A stretch of DNA of 41,097 nt from Nocardia altamirensis NBRC 108246 (GTDB taxonomy: Bacteria > Actinomycetota > Actinomycetes > Mycobacteriales > Mycobacteriaceae). Where the stretch lies: NCBI RefSeq assembly GCF_001612685.1, contig NZ_BDAY01000102.1, forward strand, positions 1-41,097, in the 5' to 3' direction. The notes beneath the pieces are model-generated. The model was not told the DNA's origin, made no database searches, and saw only the letters and a program-made list of their open reading frames with translations. A program made the position numbers and the translations under genes. Positions 21,475-29,949 of this stretch are shown piece after piece. The first letter of the stretch is position 1. Each line of letters opens with the position of its first letter.

Positions 21475-22930
21475 AAAGGTCGCGCCCGGTGAGTTCTTCG
21501 ATGCGCTGGATCCGGTAGCGCAGCGTGTTGACGTGGACGTGCAGTAACTCGGCGCATTTGGTCCACGACCCGGACACCTCGAGGAATGTTTCCAGGGTGT
21601 GCACCAGGTCGGCGCGGTTGTCCTGGTCGTAGGTGGTGAGCGGGTCGAGCAGCCGCAGCCGGAACATGCGCCGGACCTCGTCGGGGACCGAGGCGAGCAG
21701 CAGCATATGGGTGGCGAGCTCGTCGTGGCCGACGACGCTCGCGGGCTGCAGGCGACCGGCGGCCATCCGGCGGGCGTAGCGGGCCTCCTCGACGGCGCCG
21801 CGCAATCCCTCACCGTCGACGACGCCGCTCACGCCGACGGATAGTCGGCTGCCGCGCAACCCCGGCTCCAAAGCGGTGACCGCACGGTTGATTTCGTCGA
21901 TCACCGGGCTGTCCGGCCCTGCCGGAATCAGCGCGATCGCCTCGCCGTCGACTACGCCGGCGGCCGGCCTTCTGCCGTAAAGGATTTCGCGAAGCAGTAC
22001 GCGCAACTCGCCGGGCCGCAGGCTGTCGTCGGCGGCCGCCGCGACCGCGATATAGGTTTCCGCGGGACCGAGCCCGGTCAGCTCGAGCCGCGAAATGATC
22101 TCTGTCGGTTTGGCATCCGACACGATCAGCTCGATGAGCTCCTGAGCGAGCCGACCCTCGGCGCTCTGCCGATCGTCTTGGCGTGCGCGTTCCAGCGAGA
22201 CCACCGCGGCGAGCTCACCGGCGAGCGCACGCCGCTCCTCGGGCCATTCGGTGTAGTCACCTTCGAAAACCAGGAACCAGTCGGCGGCCCGTGACGTGCG
22301 ATGCTCGTCGACCGCGAACAGCGAGAACCTGGCGTTGTCGTCCAGGAACGCCAGCGGCAGCCTGCGCGCGCTGAGGAAAGCGGGGGTCACCTCGACCGGC
22401 GGCGGGGTCGTCGGCCCGGCGACCACCCGCCCGGTGGACGAGACCACCCAACATCGCATGCCGAGATCGCGTTCGATGAGCTCGAGCACCGACCCGAGTC
22501 CGGCACCCGAGACGAGCTGGCGATGCCGATCGAGGATCGCGGTGAGATCCGCCGCCCGCCCGGTCGACAGATTGCGGGTGATCTGCTCGGTGACCGCGGC
22601 GAACGCGACGTTCTCCGGCACCCGGAACAGGGGAATCCGATGCTTGCGACAGGCCTCGACCACGTCGGGCGGTGCGCCACCGTATCGGGCGTCGCCCGCG
22701 GCCATCCCCGCCACCCCGGCCTGGGCCAGCGCCCGGACGAACACCTCGCTGTCGGCGGGATCGTGGCGCCACTGCATACCGGTGAGCACCAGCTCACCGC
22801 CGGACAGGTAGCGACCGGGATCGAGCATGTCCGTGGTCACCACCCAACGCACGAACCGGTCCAACTCTTCCTCGCCGGTGACGAGCTCGAGTCCCAGGTC
22901 CGCCATGGTCAGCAGTGATCGAAGGCGCAC
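21425..22930 (-). CDS. pucR: PucR-family purine catabolism regulator
   Basis: A 501-residue regulator. The N-terminal PucR domain (about 1-130) starts RLRSLLTMADLGLELVTG. The middle is a CdaR-like GGDEF-related region. The C-terminal PucR-type helix-turn-helix (HTH_30, about 430-495) reads NTLRYRIQRIEELTG. In Bacillus and actinobacteria PucR proteins control purine degradation genes in response to pathway intermediates such as allantoin. It is divergent from the purine operon with two inverted repeats between. The GTG at 22930 begins the family's usual N-terminus; the frame extends to 23008, but the extra residues do not look native and overlap the palindromes. Its 3' end is repeated downstream. 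Confidence 0.9.
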   Translation of the reverse strand: MRLRSLLTMADLGLELVTGEEELDRFVRWVVTTDMLDPGRYLSGGELVLTGMQWRHDPADSEVFVRALAQAGVAGMAAGDARYGGAPPDVVEACRKHRIPLFRVPENVAFAAVTEQITRNLSTGRAADLTAILDRHRQLVSGAGLGSVLELIERDLGMRCWVVSSTGRVVAGPTTPPPVEVTPAFLSARRLPLAFLDDNARFSLFAVDEHRTSRAADWFLVFEGDYTEWPEERRALAGELAAVVSLERARQDDRQSAEGRLAQELIELIVSDAKPTEIISRLELTGLGPAETYIAVAAAADDSLRPGELRVLLREILYGRRPAAGVVDGEAIALIPAGPDSPVIDEINRAVTALEPGLRGSRLSVGVSGVVDGEGLRGAVEEARYARRMAAGRLQPASVVGHDELATHMLLLASVPDEVRRMFRLRLLDPLTTYDQDNRADLVHTLETFLEVSGSWTKCAELLHVHVNTLRYRIQRIEELTGRDLSRLEDRVDFFLALALR

Positions 22931-22958
22931 GGTCCGAAGGCTAACAGTCGGCCCCCCG

Positions 22959-22980
22959 GTGAATGCCCTTGGACATTCAC
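22959..22980. promoter_or_regulatory. Inverted repeat in the pucR-uraD gap (site 1)
   Basis: GTGAATG-(8 nt)-CATTCAC, perfect 7-bp arms, 29 bp before the pucR start. It is well placed for autoregulation by PucR or another purine-responsive regulator. Confidence 0.5.
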
Positions 22981-22995
22981 ACAAAGAGTGCGGTG

Positions 22996-23014
22996 TGAAC
23001 TGGCGCACAGTTCA
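22996..23014. promoter_or_regulatory. Inverted repeat in the pucR-uraD gap (site 2)
   Basis: TGAACTG-(5 nt)-CAGTTCA, perfect 7-bp arms, 79 bp before the uraD start and centred about 35 bp from site 1. Both sites share a TGAA core, which may be the common half-site. Confidence 0.5.
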
Positions 23015-23092
23015 GATTTCTCGTTTCTAGCTGCGGTTCTGCTCGGCGGGTGTACTTGCGGAACAGATTGGCGAACCCCGACAGGAGGTCAG

Positions 23093-23605
23093 ATGGCAGG
23101 CGACATCGGATGGCTGAACGCGTTGTCACCGGAGGCGGCCGAGCAGGAACTGCTCGCCTGCTGTGCGTCCAGGCAGTGGGCGCAGAAGGTGGCGGCGACC
23201 AGGCCGTACCCCGACGTCGACAGCGTCATCGCCGCCGCGGTGACCGCGGTGTGCGAGCTGGGTTGGCCGGAGGTCGAGGAGGCGCTCGCGGCGCATCCGC
23301 GCATCGGTGACCGTGCGAAGGCCGAGCTGTCCGAGCGGGAGGCGGCGTGGTCGCGTGGCGAACAGTCCGGCGCCGCGACCGCCGACCTTGCCGTGCGCAG
23401 AGAGCTCGCCGCGGGCAATCAGGCCTACGAGGACCGCTTCGGCCATGTCTTCCTGATCCGTGCGACCGGGCGCAGCGCCGAGGAGATGCTCACCGAGCTG
23501 CGCAAGCGCCTGGCCAATTCGGTGCTCGACGAGCGCATCAAGGTACAGAGCGAGCTCGCCGACATCACCCGCCTGCGCGTGCGAAAGCTGCTGGGGGAGA
23601 GGTGA
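23093..23605 (+). CDS. uraD: OHCU decarboxylase
   Basis: A 170-residue enzyme that decarboxylates 2-oxo-4-hydroxy-4-carboxy-5-ureidoimidazoline (OHCU) to S-allantoin, the last step from urate. HPRIGD carries the catalytic histidine, and FGHVFLIRATGRSAEEML is the conserved substrate-binding segment. The length suits the stand-alone bacterial form. The ATG at 23093 follows a perfect AGGAGG; the open frame upstream is non-coding. It is the first gene of the operon divergent from pucR and overlaps the next gene by 4 bp (GTGA). Confidence 0.93.
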   Translation: MAGDIGWLNALSPEAAEQELLACCASRQWAQKVAATRPYPDVDSVIAAAVTAVCELGWPEVEEALAAHPRIGDRAKAELSEREAAWSRGEQSGAATADLAVRRELAAGNQAYEDRFGHVFLIRATGRSAEEMLTELRKRLANSVLDERIKVQSELADITRLRVRKLLGER

Positions 23606-23901
23606 GTCTGTCCACCCACGTGCTGAACGCGGTGACCGGGCGGCCCGCGGCGGGGCTGCTGGTGCGGCTGTCGCGCGCGGACGGCACCGTGCTCGCCGAG
23701 CGGCACACCGACGACGACGGCCGGATCAAGGATCTGCCCGCGCCGGAAATCGGCACGCACCGGCTGACTTTCGACACCGGCGAGATCAGCCCCTTCTATC
23801 CCTCGGTCGCCATCGACTTCACCGTCGCCGACCCGGCCGCGCACTACCACGTGCCGCTGCTGCTGAGCCCGTATTCCTACTCCACTTATCGAGGTAGCTG
23901 A
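23602..23901 (+). CDS. uraH: 5-hydroxyisourate hydrolase (transthyretin-like)
   Basis: A 99-residue transthyretin-like protein that hydrolyses 5-hydroxyisourate to OHCU. STHVLNAVTGRPA at the N-terminus and the C-terminal signature ending YRGS mark the enzyme rather than the hormone carrier. The GTG start is coupled to the uraD stop. It acts between urate oxidase and UraD, and the three genes are contiguous. It usually works as a tetramer with the active site at the dimer interface. Confidence 0.95.
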   Translation: MSLSTHVLNAVTGRPAAGLLVRLSRADGTVLAERHTDDDGRIKDLPAPEIGTHRLTFDTGEISPFYPSVAIDFTVADPAAHYHVPLLLSPYSYSTYRGS

Positions 23902-23904
23902 ACA

Positions 23905-24780
23905 ATGTCGATCAAGCTCGGACCGAACCGATATGGCAAAGCGGAGACCCATGTCGTCAGCGTGACGAAAAACGGTGGCGTGCACGAGATTCGCGATCTC
24001 AATGTCGGGGTGGCGCTCTCCGGCGACATGGACGACGTGCACCTCACCGGCGACAACGGCGCGGTGCTGCCGACGGACACCCAGAAGAACACCGTCTTCG
24101 CGTTCGCCAAGGAGCACGGCATCAGCTCGCCCGAGGCGTTCGGCGTCCTGCTGGCACGGCATTTCGTCGACTCGCAGCCGTCGATCCACCATGCGCGGGT
24201 CAGCGTCGAGGAATACGCCTGGGAGCGGATCGTGCTCAACCCCGGCGACGATCAGCACTCGTTCGTCCGCTCCGGCAAGGAAACCCGCACCGCCCGCGCG
24301 CACTACGACGGCGAAAAGGCTTGGGTTGTCGCGGGATTGCAGGGTCTGGTGGTACTCAACTCGACCGGTTCGGAGTTCCACGGCTATCTCAAAGACAAGT
24401 ACACGACGCTGAAGGAAGCCTACGACCGCATCCTGGCCACCGAGGTCAACGCGGAGTGGCGCTTCATCGGCGAGCCGAGCGACTGGGACAAGACCTACCG
24501 CGAGGCAAGGAGCGCGCTGCTGGAGGCGTTCGCGGAGACCTACAGCTATTCGCTGCAGCAGACGCTGTACGCGATGGGCGAGCGCGTGCTGAACGCCTGC
24601 CCCGAGGTCGGCGAGGTCCAGCTGTCGCTGCCCAACAAGCACCATTTCGTCGTCGATCTGTCCGCGTTCGGACTGGAGAACGACAACGAGGTGTTCTACG
24701 CCGCCGACCGTCCCTACGGCCTGATCGAGGGGACCGTGCTGCGCGAGGACGCGCCCGCCGCCGGTCCGGCGTGGGAGTGA
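23905..24780 (+). CDS. uox: Urate oxidase (uricase)
   Basis: A 291-residue cofactor-free oxidase that converts urate, O2 and water to 5-hydroxyisourate and H2O2. The T-fold catalytic residues are visible: the lysine in YGKAET (K12), T57-D58 in LPTDTQKNT, and the histidine region PNKHHFVVDLS late in the sequence. The length is normal. It starts 3 bp after the hydrolase stop. Its product is handled at once by the two preceding genes, so the first three genes form a urate-to-allantoin unit. Confidence 0.95.
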   Translation: MSIKLGPNRYGKAETHVVSVTKNGGVHEIRDLNVGVALSGDMDDVHLTGDNGAVLPTDTQKNTVFAFAKEHGISSPEAFGVLLARHFVDSQPSIHHARVSVEEYAWERIVLNPGDDQHSFVRSGKETRTARAHYDGEKAWVVAGLQGLVVLNSTGSEFHGYLKDKYTTLKEAYDRILATEVNAEWRFIGEPSDWDKTYREARSALLEAFAETYSYSLQQTLYAMGERVLNACPEVGEVQLSLPNKHHFVVDLSAFGLENDNEVFYAADRPYGLIEGTVLREDAPAAGPAWE

Positions 24781-24782
24781 CG

Positions 24783-25652
24783 ATGGACTTTCTCCGACCG
24801 ACCAGCTGGGCGGACGCCCTCGACCTCAAAGCGGCCCGTCCGGAGGCCAGCCCGATCCAGGGCGGCACCGACATGATGGTCGAGCTGAACTTCGACAAGG
24901 GCAGGCCGAGCGCGCTGCTCGATCTCAACCCGTGCCGAGAACTGTTCGAGTACAAGGAGATCGACGGCCAGATCCGCATCGGCTCCGGTGTGCCGTACGT
25001 CCGGATCATCAACCGGCTCGCCGGACCGCTGCCCGGCCTGGCGCAGGCGTCGCGCACCGTCGGCTCGCCGCAGATCCGCAACCGCGGCACCGTCGGCGGC
25101 AACCTGGGCGGGGCGTCGCCGGCCGGCGACGCCCACCCCGCGCTGCTCGCGGGCAACGCGGTGGTCGAGGTCGAGTCGGCGGCGCGTGGCACCAGGATGA
25201 TCCCGATCGACGATTTCTACATCTGGGTGCGCAAGACCGCGCTGGAGGCGGACGAGCTGATCCGGGCGATCTGGCTGCCGCCCGCCGAAGGGCCGCAATA
25301 CTTTTCGAAGGTCGGCACCCGCAACGCCATGGTGATCGCGGTGTGCTCGTTCTCGATCGCGCTGTACCCGGCCTCGGCGACCGCGCGCACCGGCATCGGC
25401 TCGTCCGGCCCGACCCCGTTGCGGGCCGAGCCCGCCGAGGAATTCCTGGCAACGCAGCTGCCGTGGCACGATCCCGCGCCGCTCACCGAGCAGGTGCTCC
25501 GCGAGTTCGGCGCGCTCGTCGCGGCGGCCGCGAAGCCGATCGACGACGTGCGCGGCACCGCCGACTACCGCAAGCACGCCCTCTCGGTGCTGGCCCGCCG
25601 CACCCTCGGCTGGGCATGGACGGACTACCTAGCAGAAAGGAAGGCAGCCTGA
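24783..25652 (+). CDS. Xanthine dehydrogenase FAD-binding subunit
   Basis: A 289-residue FAD subunit of a molybdenum hydroxylase (CoxM/PucC type). FAD-contact motifs are SPIQGGTDMMVELN (near residue 30) and TVGGNLGGASPAGD (near 110). It takes electrons from the iron-sulfur subunit and passes them to NAD+ or another acceptor. The ATG at 24783 has GGGAG five bases upstream; a GTG at 24777 overlapping the uricase stop is also possible. The stop overlaps the next gene by one base. The subunits are separate genes, as in most bacterial xanthine dehydrogenases. Confidence 0.92.
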   Translation: MDFLRPTSWADALDLKAARPEASPIQGGTDMMVELNFDKGRPSALLDLNPCRELFEYKEIDGQIRIGSGVPYVRIINRLAGPLPGLAQASRTVGSPQIRNRGTVGGNLGGASPAGDAHPALLAGNAVVEVESAARGTRMIPIDDFYIWVRKTALEADELIRAIWLPPAEGPQYFSKVGTRNAMVIAVCSFSIALYPASATARTGIGSSGPTPLRAEPAEEFLATQLPWHDPAPLTEQVLREFGALVAAAAKPIDDVRGTADYRKHALSVLARRTLGWAWTDYLAERKAA

Positions 25653-26125
25653 TGCGCGTGACCTTCGACGTGAACGGTGCACAGGAGACGGTCGACGACG
25701 TCTGGGAGGGCGAGAGCCTGCTCTACATGCTGCGCGAGCGCATGGGCCTGCCCGGTTCCAAGAACGCCTGTGAACAAGGCGAATGTGGTTCGTGCACCGT
25801 CTATTTGGATGGCACCCCGGTGTGCTCGTGTCTGGTGGCGGCCGGGCAGGCCGAGGGCCGCTCGGTGCGCACCGTCGAGGGCCTGGCCAGTGGCGCGCAG
25901 CTGGATCCGATGCAGCAGGCGTTCGTCGAAGCAGGCGCGGTCCAATGCGGCTTCTGCACGCCGGGTCTCATCGTGCAGGCGCACGACCTGATCGAGCACA
26001 ATCCCGAGCCGAGCGATGTGGAGATCCGCGAGGCACTGGCCGGAAATCTCTGCCGCTGCACCGGTTACGAGAAGATCCTCGACGCGGTCCGGCTGGCGGC
26101 GCAGCGGAAGGCGGCGGCGAAATGA
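25652..26125 (+). CDS. Xanthine dehydrogenase 2Fe-2S subunit
   Basis: A 157-residue iron-sulfur subunit with two [2Fe-2S] clusters. The plant-ferredoxin-like cluster uses C40, C45, C48 and C60 (CEQGECGSC...C). The second, near the molybdenum site, uses C99, C102, C134 and C136 (CGFC...CRC). All eight cysteines are present. It carries electrons from the molybdenum subunit to the FAD subunit. It overlaps the following deaminase gene by 4 bp (ATGA). Confidence 0.95.
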   Translation: MRVTFDVNGAQETVDDVWEGESLLYMLRERMGLPGSKNACEQGECGSCTVYLDGTPVCSCLVAAGQAEGRSVRTVEGLASGAQLDPMQQAFVEAGAVQCGFCTPGLIVQAHDLIEHNPEPSDVEIREALAGNLCRCTGYEKILDAVRLAAQRKAAAK

Positions 26126-27486
26126 GTACGGACGAGCCGAAGACCATCATCGAGAACGCCTACATCGCACCGGTTGTCGGTCCGGAGATTCCGTCCGGCC
26201 ACGTGGTGATCGCCGACGGCCGCATCGCGTCGATCGGTGCTGGACCCGCTCCCGTCCTCCCGGACGCGCGGCGCATCGACGGCACCGGCTGCCTGGTCAC
26301 GCCCGGTCTGGTCAACACCCACCATCACCTCTACCAGTGGGCGACCCAGGGCCTGTACCAGGATTCGACGCTGTTCGAATGGCTCACCGGGCTCTACCGC
26401 ACCTGGGCAGGCATGGACGCCGACGTCGTCTACGGCGCCGCGTCGGCCGGATTGGGCTGGCTCGCGCTGACCGGGACCACCACAAGCAGCGACCATCACT
26501 ACGTGTTCCCGAAGGGACGCGGCGATCTGTTCGAGGCCGAAGTCAGGGCCGCCAACGAGCTCGGCATCCGGTTCCATCCGTGCCGCGGCTCGATGGACCG
26601 CGGTCAGTCCGCAGGCGGTCTGCCGCCGGACGAGGTGGTCGAGGATCGCGACGAGATCTTGCTGAACACCTCGGAAACCATTGACAAGTACCACGATCCG
26701 TCGTTCGACTCGATGCTCCGGGTCGCCGTCGCGCCCTGCTCGCCGTTCTCGGTGAGCGAGGGCTTGATGACCGACGCGGCGCTGCTGGCTCGCACCAAGG
26801 GCGTCCGGCTACATACCCATCTCGCCGAAACCCTCGACGAGGAAGAGCACTGCCGCGAGCAGATGGGTTGCACGCCTGTGGAATACATGGAGAAGCTCGG
26901 CTGGCTCGGCGACGACGTGTGGTTCGCCCACGCGGTGCACCTGCACGACGCCGACATCCGCCGCTTCGCCGAAACCGGCACCGGCTCAGCGCATTGCCCC
27001 AGCTCCAACGCGCGTCTCGGCGCGGGCATCGCCAGGGTCTCGGAGCTGCTGCGTGCGGGCGCGACGGTCGGCCTCGGTGTCGACGGCGCCGCGTCGAGCG
27101 AATTGACCTCGATGGCAGGCGAATTGCGCCAGGCAATGCTGTTCCAGCGCGCCGTGCACGGACCGACCGCGCTGACCGCGCGCCAGGCCTTGGAGATCGG
27201 CACCCTGGGTGGAGCGCGAAACCTCGGCCGTCAGCAGGAGATCGGCAGCCTCGAGGTAGGCAAGCTCGCGGACATCGCGATGTGGCGGGTCGACGGATTC
27301 CGTGCCGCGCTCACCGACCCGGTGTGCGCCTTGGTATTCGGCCCGACGCCGCCACTGGCCCGTTTGCTCGTCGGCGGCCGGACCGTCGTCGAGAACGACG
27401 AGCTGCGCACCGTATCCCACGATGCCGTCGGCAGGGCGGGGGCGGCAGCGCGCCAGCGGCTACTGGAGCGGGAGGAGTCACGATGA
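26122..27486 (+). CDS. 8-oxoguanine deaminase-like amidohydrolase
   Basis: A 454-residue metal-dependent hydrolase of the amidohydrolase superfamily (TrzA/AtzB group). Metal ligands are in NTHHHLYQW (H67-H69) and HTHLAET, with the catalytic aspartate in GVDGAASSE. The pattern matches 8-oxoguanine deaminases, which convert 8-oxoguanine to urate and ammonia; a related guanine-deaminase activity is the alternative. Either fits, because both products enter this pathway. It is coupled by ATGA overlaps to the gene on each side, embedded between two xanthine dehydrogenase subunits, so it is surely co-expressed with them. Confidence 0.85.
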   Translation: MSTDEPKTIIENAYIAPVVGPEIPSGHVVIADGRIASIGAGPAPVLPDARRIDGTGCLVTPGLVNTHHHLYQWATQGLYQDSTLFEWLTGLYRTWAGMDADVVYGAASAGLGWLALTGTTTSSDHHYVFPKGRGDLFEAEVRAANELGIRFHPCRGSMDRGQSAGGLPPDEVVEDRDEILLNTSETIDKYHDPSFDSMLRVAVAPCSPFSVSEGLMTDAALLARTKGVRLHTHLAETLDEEEHCREQMGCTPVEYMEKLGWLGDDVWFAHAVHLHDADIRRFAETGTGSAHCPSSNARLGAGIARVSELLRAGATVGLGVDGAASSELTSMAGELRQAMLFQRAVHGPTALTARQALEIGTLGGARNLGRQQEIGSLEVGKLADIAMWRVDGFRAALTDPVCALVFGPTPPLARLLVGGRTVVENDELRTVSHDAVGRAGAAARQRLLEREESR

Positions 27487-29816
27487 CCGCGGTACGAGGC
27501 ACCCGATTCCCCGGCGAGGTCGCCGCACCGGGCAAGGGCGGCATCGGCGAGAGCCCGCTGCGCCCGGACGGCACGCTGAAGGTCAAGGGCGACTTCGCCT
27601 ATGCCTCCGACCTCTGGATGGACGGCATGCTGTGGGGTGCCACATTGCGTAGTCCGCACCCGCGTGCCCGCATCCTGAGCATGGACATCAGCCAGGCTCT
27701 GGCCTTGCCCGGCGTGTACGCGGTGCTCACCCACGAGGATGTGCCGGGCCGCAAGCACTACGGGCTCGACATGACCTGGGACCAGCCGGTATTGGCGTTC
27801 GACGAGGTCCGCCACCACGGCGAGCCGATCGCCCTGGTCGCCGCGGACCATCCCGAAATCGCCCGCCGCGCCATCGAAGTCATCGCGATCGAGTGGGAGG
27901 TGCTGACCCCCATCACCGATCCGCTCGCGGTGATCGCCGACCCGGTGGCCAACGCGGTGCAGGGACGCGGCGGTATCGCCAGGCATCAGCCCGTCCGGGT
28001 CGGCGATCTCGCGGTCGGCCGCGCGCTGTCCGATGTGGTGGTGACCGGCGAATACGAGGTCGGCATTCAGGACCAGGCGTTCCTCGGCCCCGAGGCGGGT
28101 CTGGTCGCGCCGAACGAGGTCGGTGGGCTGGACTTCTACATCGCCACCCAGTGGATGCACAACGACCTCGACCAGATCGGTCCCTGTCTCGGCCTGGCCG
28201 CGGACAAGATCAGGATGACCCTGGCCGGCGTCGGCGGCGCGTTCGGCGGCCGCGAGGACCTGTCGATGCAGATCCACGCGGGCATGCTCGCGCTCTACAC
28301 CGGAAAGCCGATCAAGATGATGTACAACCGCGAGGAATCCTTCTTCGGGCATGTGCACCGGCATCCGGCGCAGATGCGGTACGAGTACGGCGTGACCAGG
28401 GCGGGCAAGATCGTCTTCGCCGACGTGCAGATCGTGCTCGACGGCGGTGCCTACACCTCGGCCACGCTGAACGTCACCGGCAACGCGTCCTCACTTGCCT
28501 TGGGGCCCTACGAGGTTCCGCACATCAAGATCGACGCGTACGGCGTCTACACGAACAACCCGCCGTGCGGCGCGATGCGTGGATTCGGCGCGGTACAAGC
28601 CTGTTTCGCGCACGAGTCGACGATGGACAAGATCGCCGAGACGCTCGACCTCGATCCGGTGCACGTGCGTCAGGTGAACGCGGTCTCCCAGGGCTCCAAG
28701 CTGGCGACCGGCCAGATCATCCATGCGCCGATGCCGATGTCGGAGATGCTGGCGCAGGCTCGCGCGATGCCGCTGCCCGCACCGCTCGACCCGTCCGATA
28801 TCCGCAACCTGCCCGGTGGCGCCTCGCAGACCACGCACGGCGAGGGCGTGGTGCGCGGCATCGGCTACGGCGTCGGCATCAAAAACATCTGCTTCTCCGA
28901 GGGTTTCGACGACTATTCGACCGCAAGGGTGCGACTCGAGGTGATCGGCGGCGAACCCGTCGCGCTGGTGCACACCGCGGCCGCCGAGGTCGGTCAGGGC
29001 CTGGTCACCGTCGAAGCGCAGATCGCGCGCACCGAACTCGGCATCGAGCGGGTCACCATCCATCCGGCGGACAACCAGATCGACAGCGCCGGTTCCTCTT
29101 CGGCCTCCAGGCAGACCTACATGACCGGCGGCGCGGTCAAGGCCGCGTGCGAGGCGGTGCGGATGCGCGTACTCGCCTTGGCCCAAGGACGTTTCGGCGC
29201 CACCCGCGGCCTGCGGTTGGTCGGCGGCAAAGTGGTGTCCGAGCGCGGCGAAGTGTACGCCGCGATCGTGGATCTCCTCGGTGACGAAATCATCGAGGAG
29301 ACAAGGAAATACCACCACAAGCCGACCACGGGCATGGATCCGGTGACGGGACAGGGCAACAGCCACACCCAGCTGGCCCTGTGCGTGCATCGCGCCGTGG
29401 TGGACGTCGACACCGAACTCGGCCTCGTCAAGGTCGTCGCACTGGACGCGGTCCAGGACGTCGGCAAGATCATGAACCGCCTGTCGCTGGAGGGCCAGAT
29501 CCACGGCGGCTCCGCCCAGGGCCTCGGCCTGGCGGTCATGGAGGAAATCCAGGTCCGCGACGGAAAGGTGCTCAACCCGTCCTTCACCGACTATCTGATC
29601 CCCACCATCCTCGATTCGCCGCCACAGCGGCTCGAGATTCTCGAAAACGCCGACCCGCACGCCCCATACGGGCTGCGCGGCGCCGGGGAGCCACCCACGC
29701 TCTCCTCGACTCCTGCGATCGTCTCGGCCATACGCGACGCATGCCGATCCGCGGGAGGAACCGTGCACATCAACCGAGTGCCGGTGCGTCCGGAAGACAT
29801 CATCCGGAGCAGTTGA
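27483..29816 (+). CDS. Xanthine dehydrogenase molybdopterin subunit
   Basis: A 777-residue large subunit that binds the molybdopterin cofactor and hydroxylates hypoxanthine to xanthine and xanthine to urate. Cofactor motifs in order are GVGGAFGGRED, CGAMRGFGAVQACFAHES with the substrate-binding arginine, AAEVGQGL, and GLRGAGEPPT with the catalytic glutamate near the C-terminus. The length is normal for the family. It ends the coupled run of four genes. Its maturation factor XdhC is encoded downstream. Confidence 0.94.
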   Translation: MTAVRGTRFPGEVAAPGKGGIGESPLRPDGTLKVKGDFAYASDLWMDGMLWGATLRSPHPRARILSMDISQALALPGVYAVLTHEDVPGRKHYGLDMTWDQPVLAFDEVRHHGEPIALVAADHPEIARRAIEVIAIEWEVLTPITDPLAVIADPVANAVQGRGGIARHQPVRVGDLAVGRALSDVVVTGEYEVGIQDQAFLGPEAGLVAPNEVGGLDFYIATQWMHNDLDQIGPCLGLAADKIRMTLAGVGGAFGGREDLSMQIHAGMLALYTGKPIKMMYNREESFFGHVHRHPAQMRYEYGVTRAGKIVFADVQIVLDGGAYTSATLNVTGNASSLALGPYEVPHIKIDAYGVYTNNPPCGAMRGFGAVQACFAHESTMDKIAETLDLDPVHVRQVNAVSQGSKLATGQIIHAPMPMSEMLAQARAMPLPAPLDPSDIRNLPGGASQTTHGEGVVRGIGYGVGIKNICFSEGFDDYSTARVRLEVIGGEPVALVHTAAAEVGQGLVTVEAQIARTELGIERVTIHPADNQIDSAGSSSASRQTYMTGGAVKAACEAVRMRVLALAQGRFGATRGLRLVGGKVVSERGEVYAAIVDLLGDEIIEETRKYHHKPTTGMDPVTGQGNSHTQLALCVHRAVVDVDTELGLVKVVALDAVQDVGKIMNRLSLEGQIHGGSAQGLGLAVMEEIQVRDGKVLNPSFTDYLIPTILDSPPQRLEILENADPHAPYGLRGAGEPPTLSSTPAIVSAIRDACRSAGGTVHINRVPVRPEDIIRSS

Positions 29817-29829
29817 TCAACAGGGGCAG

Positions 29830-29861
29830 ACCGCCTTTCGTGCCCCGCTCGGCACGGCGGT
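29830..29861 (+). promoter_or_regulatory. Hairpin 1 in the permease leader
   Basis: ACCGC / GCGGT outer stem, a 4-nt bulge (CTTT) on one side, then CGTGCC / GGCACG around a hexaloop CCGCTC. It starts 13 bp after the molybdopterin-subunit stop. It may terminate or attenuate the upstream mRNA; no T-run follows. Confidence 0.45.
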
Positions 29862-29891
29862 AGGGACCCCACAACAGCAGAACCGAACCAG

Positions 29892-29918
29892 GCGATCCGG
29901 CTGCTCACGCCGGATCGC
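29892..29918 (+). promoter_or_regulatory. Hairpin 2 in the permease leader
   Basis: A perfect 10-bp stem (GCGATCCGGC / GCCGGATCGC) with a 7-nt loop, 31 bp before the permease start. It lies just upstream of the ribosome-binding site (CGAGGAGGG) and could be an attenuator or an mRNA-stability element. Confidence 0.5.
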
Positions 29919-29949
29919 AGGTCGGCTATGCCCCGAGGAGGGCACGCCA

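Noticed and set aside
22931..23008. Longer PucR N-terminus
   Set aside because: The 26 extra residues would cover the divergent palindromes, and the family begins at RLRSLLTMADLGL.
29817..29949. ANTAR-type paired-hairpin target or purine riboswitch before the permease
   Set aside because: The loops lack the A1/G4 hexaloop pattern, and the conserved purine-riboswitch core is not present.
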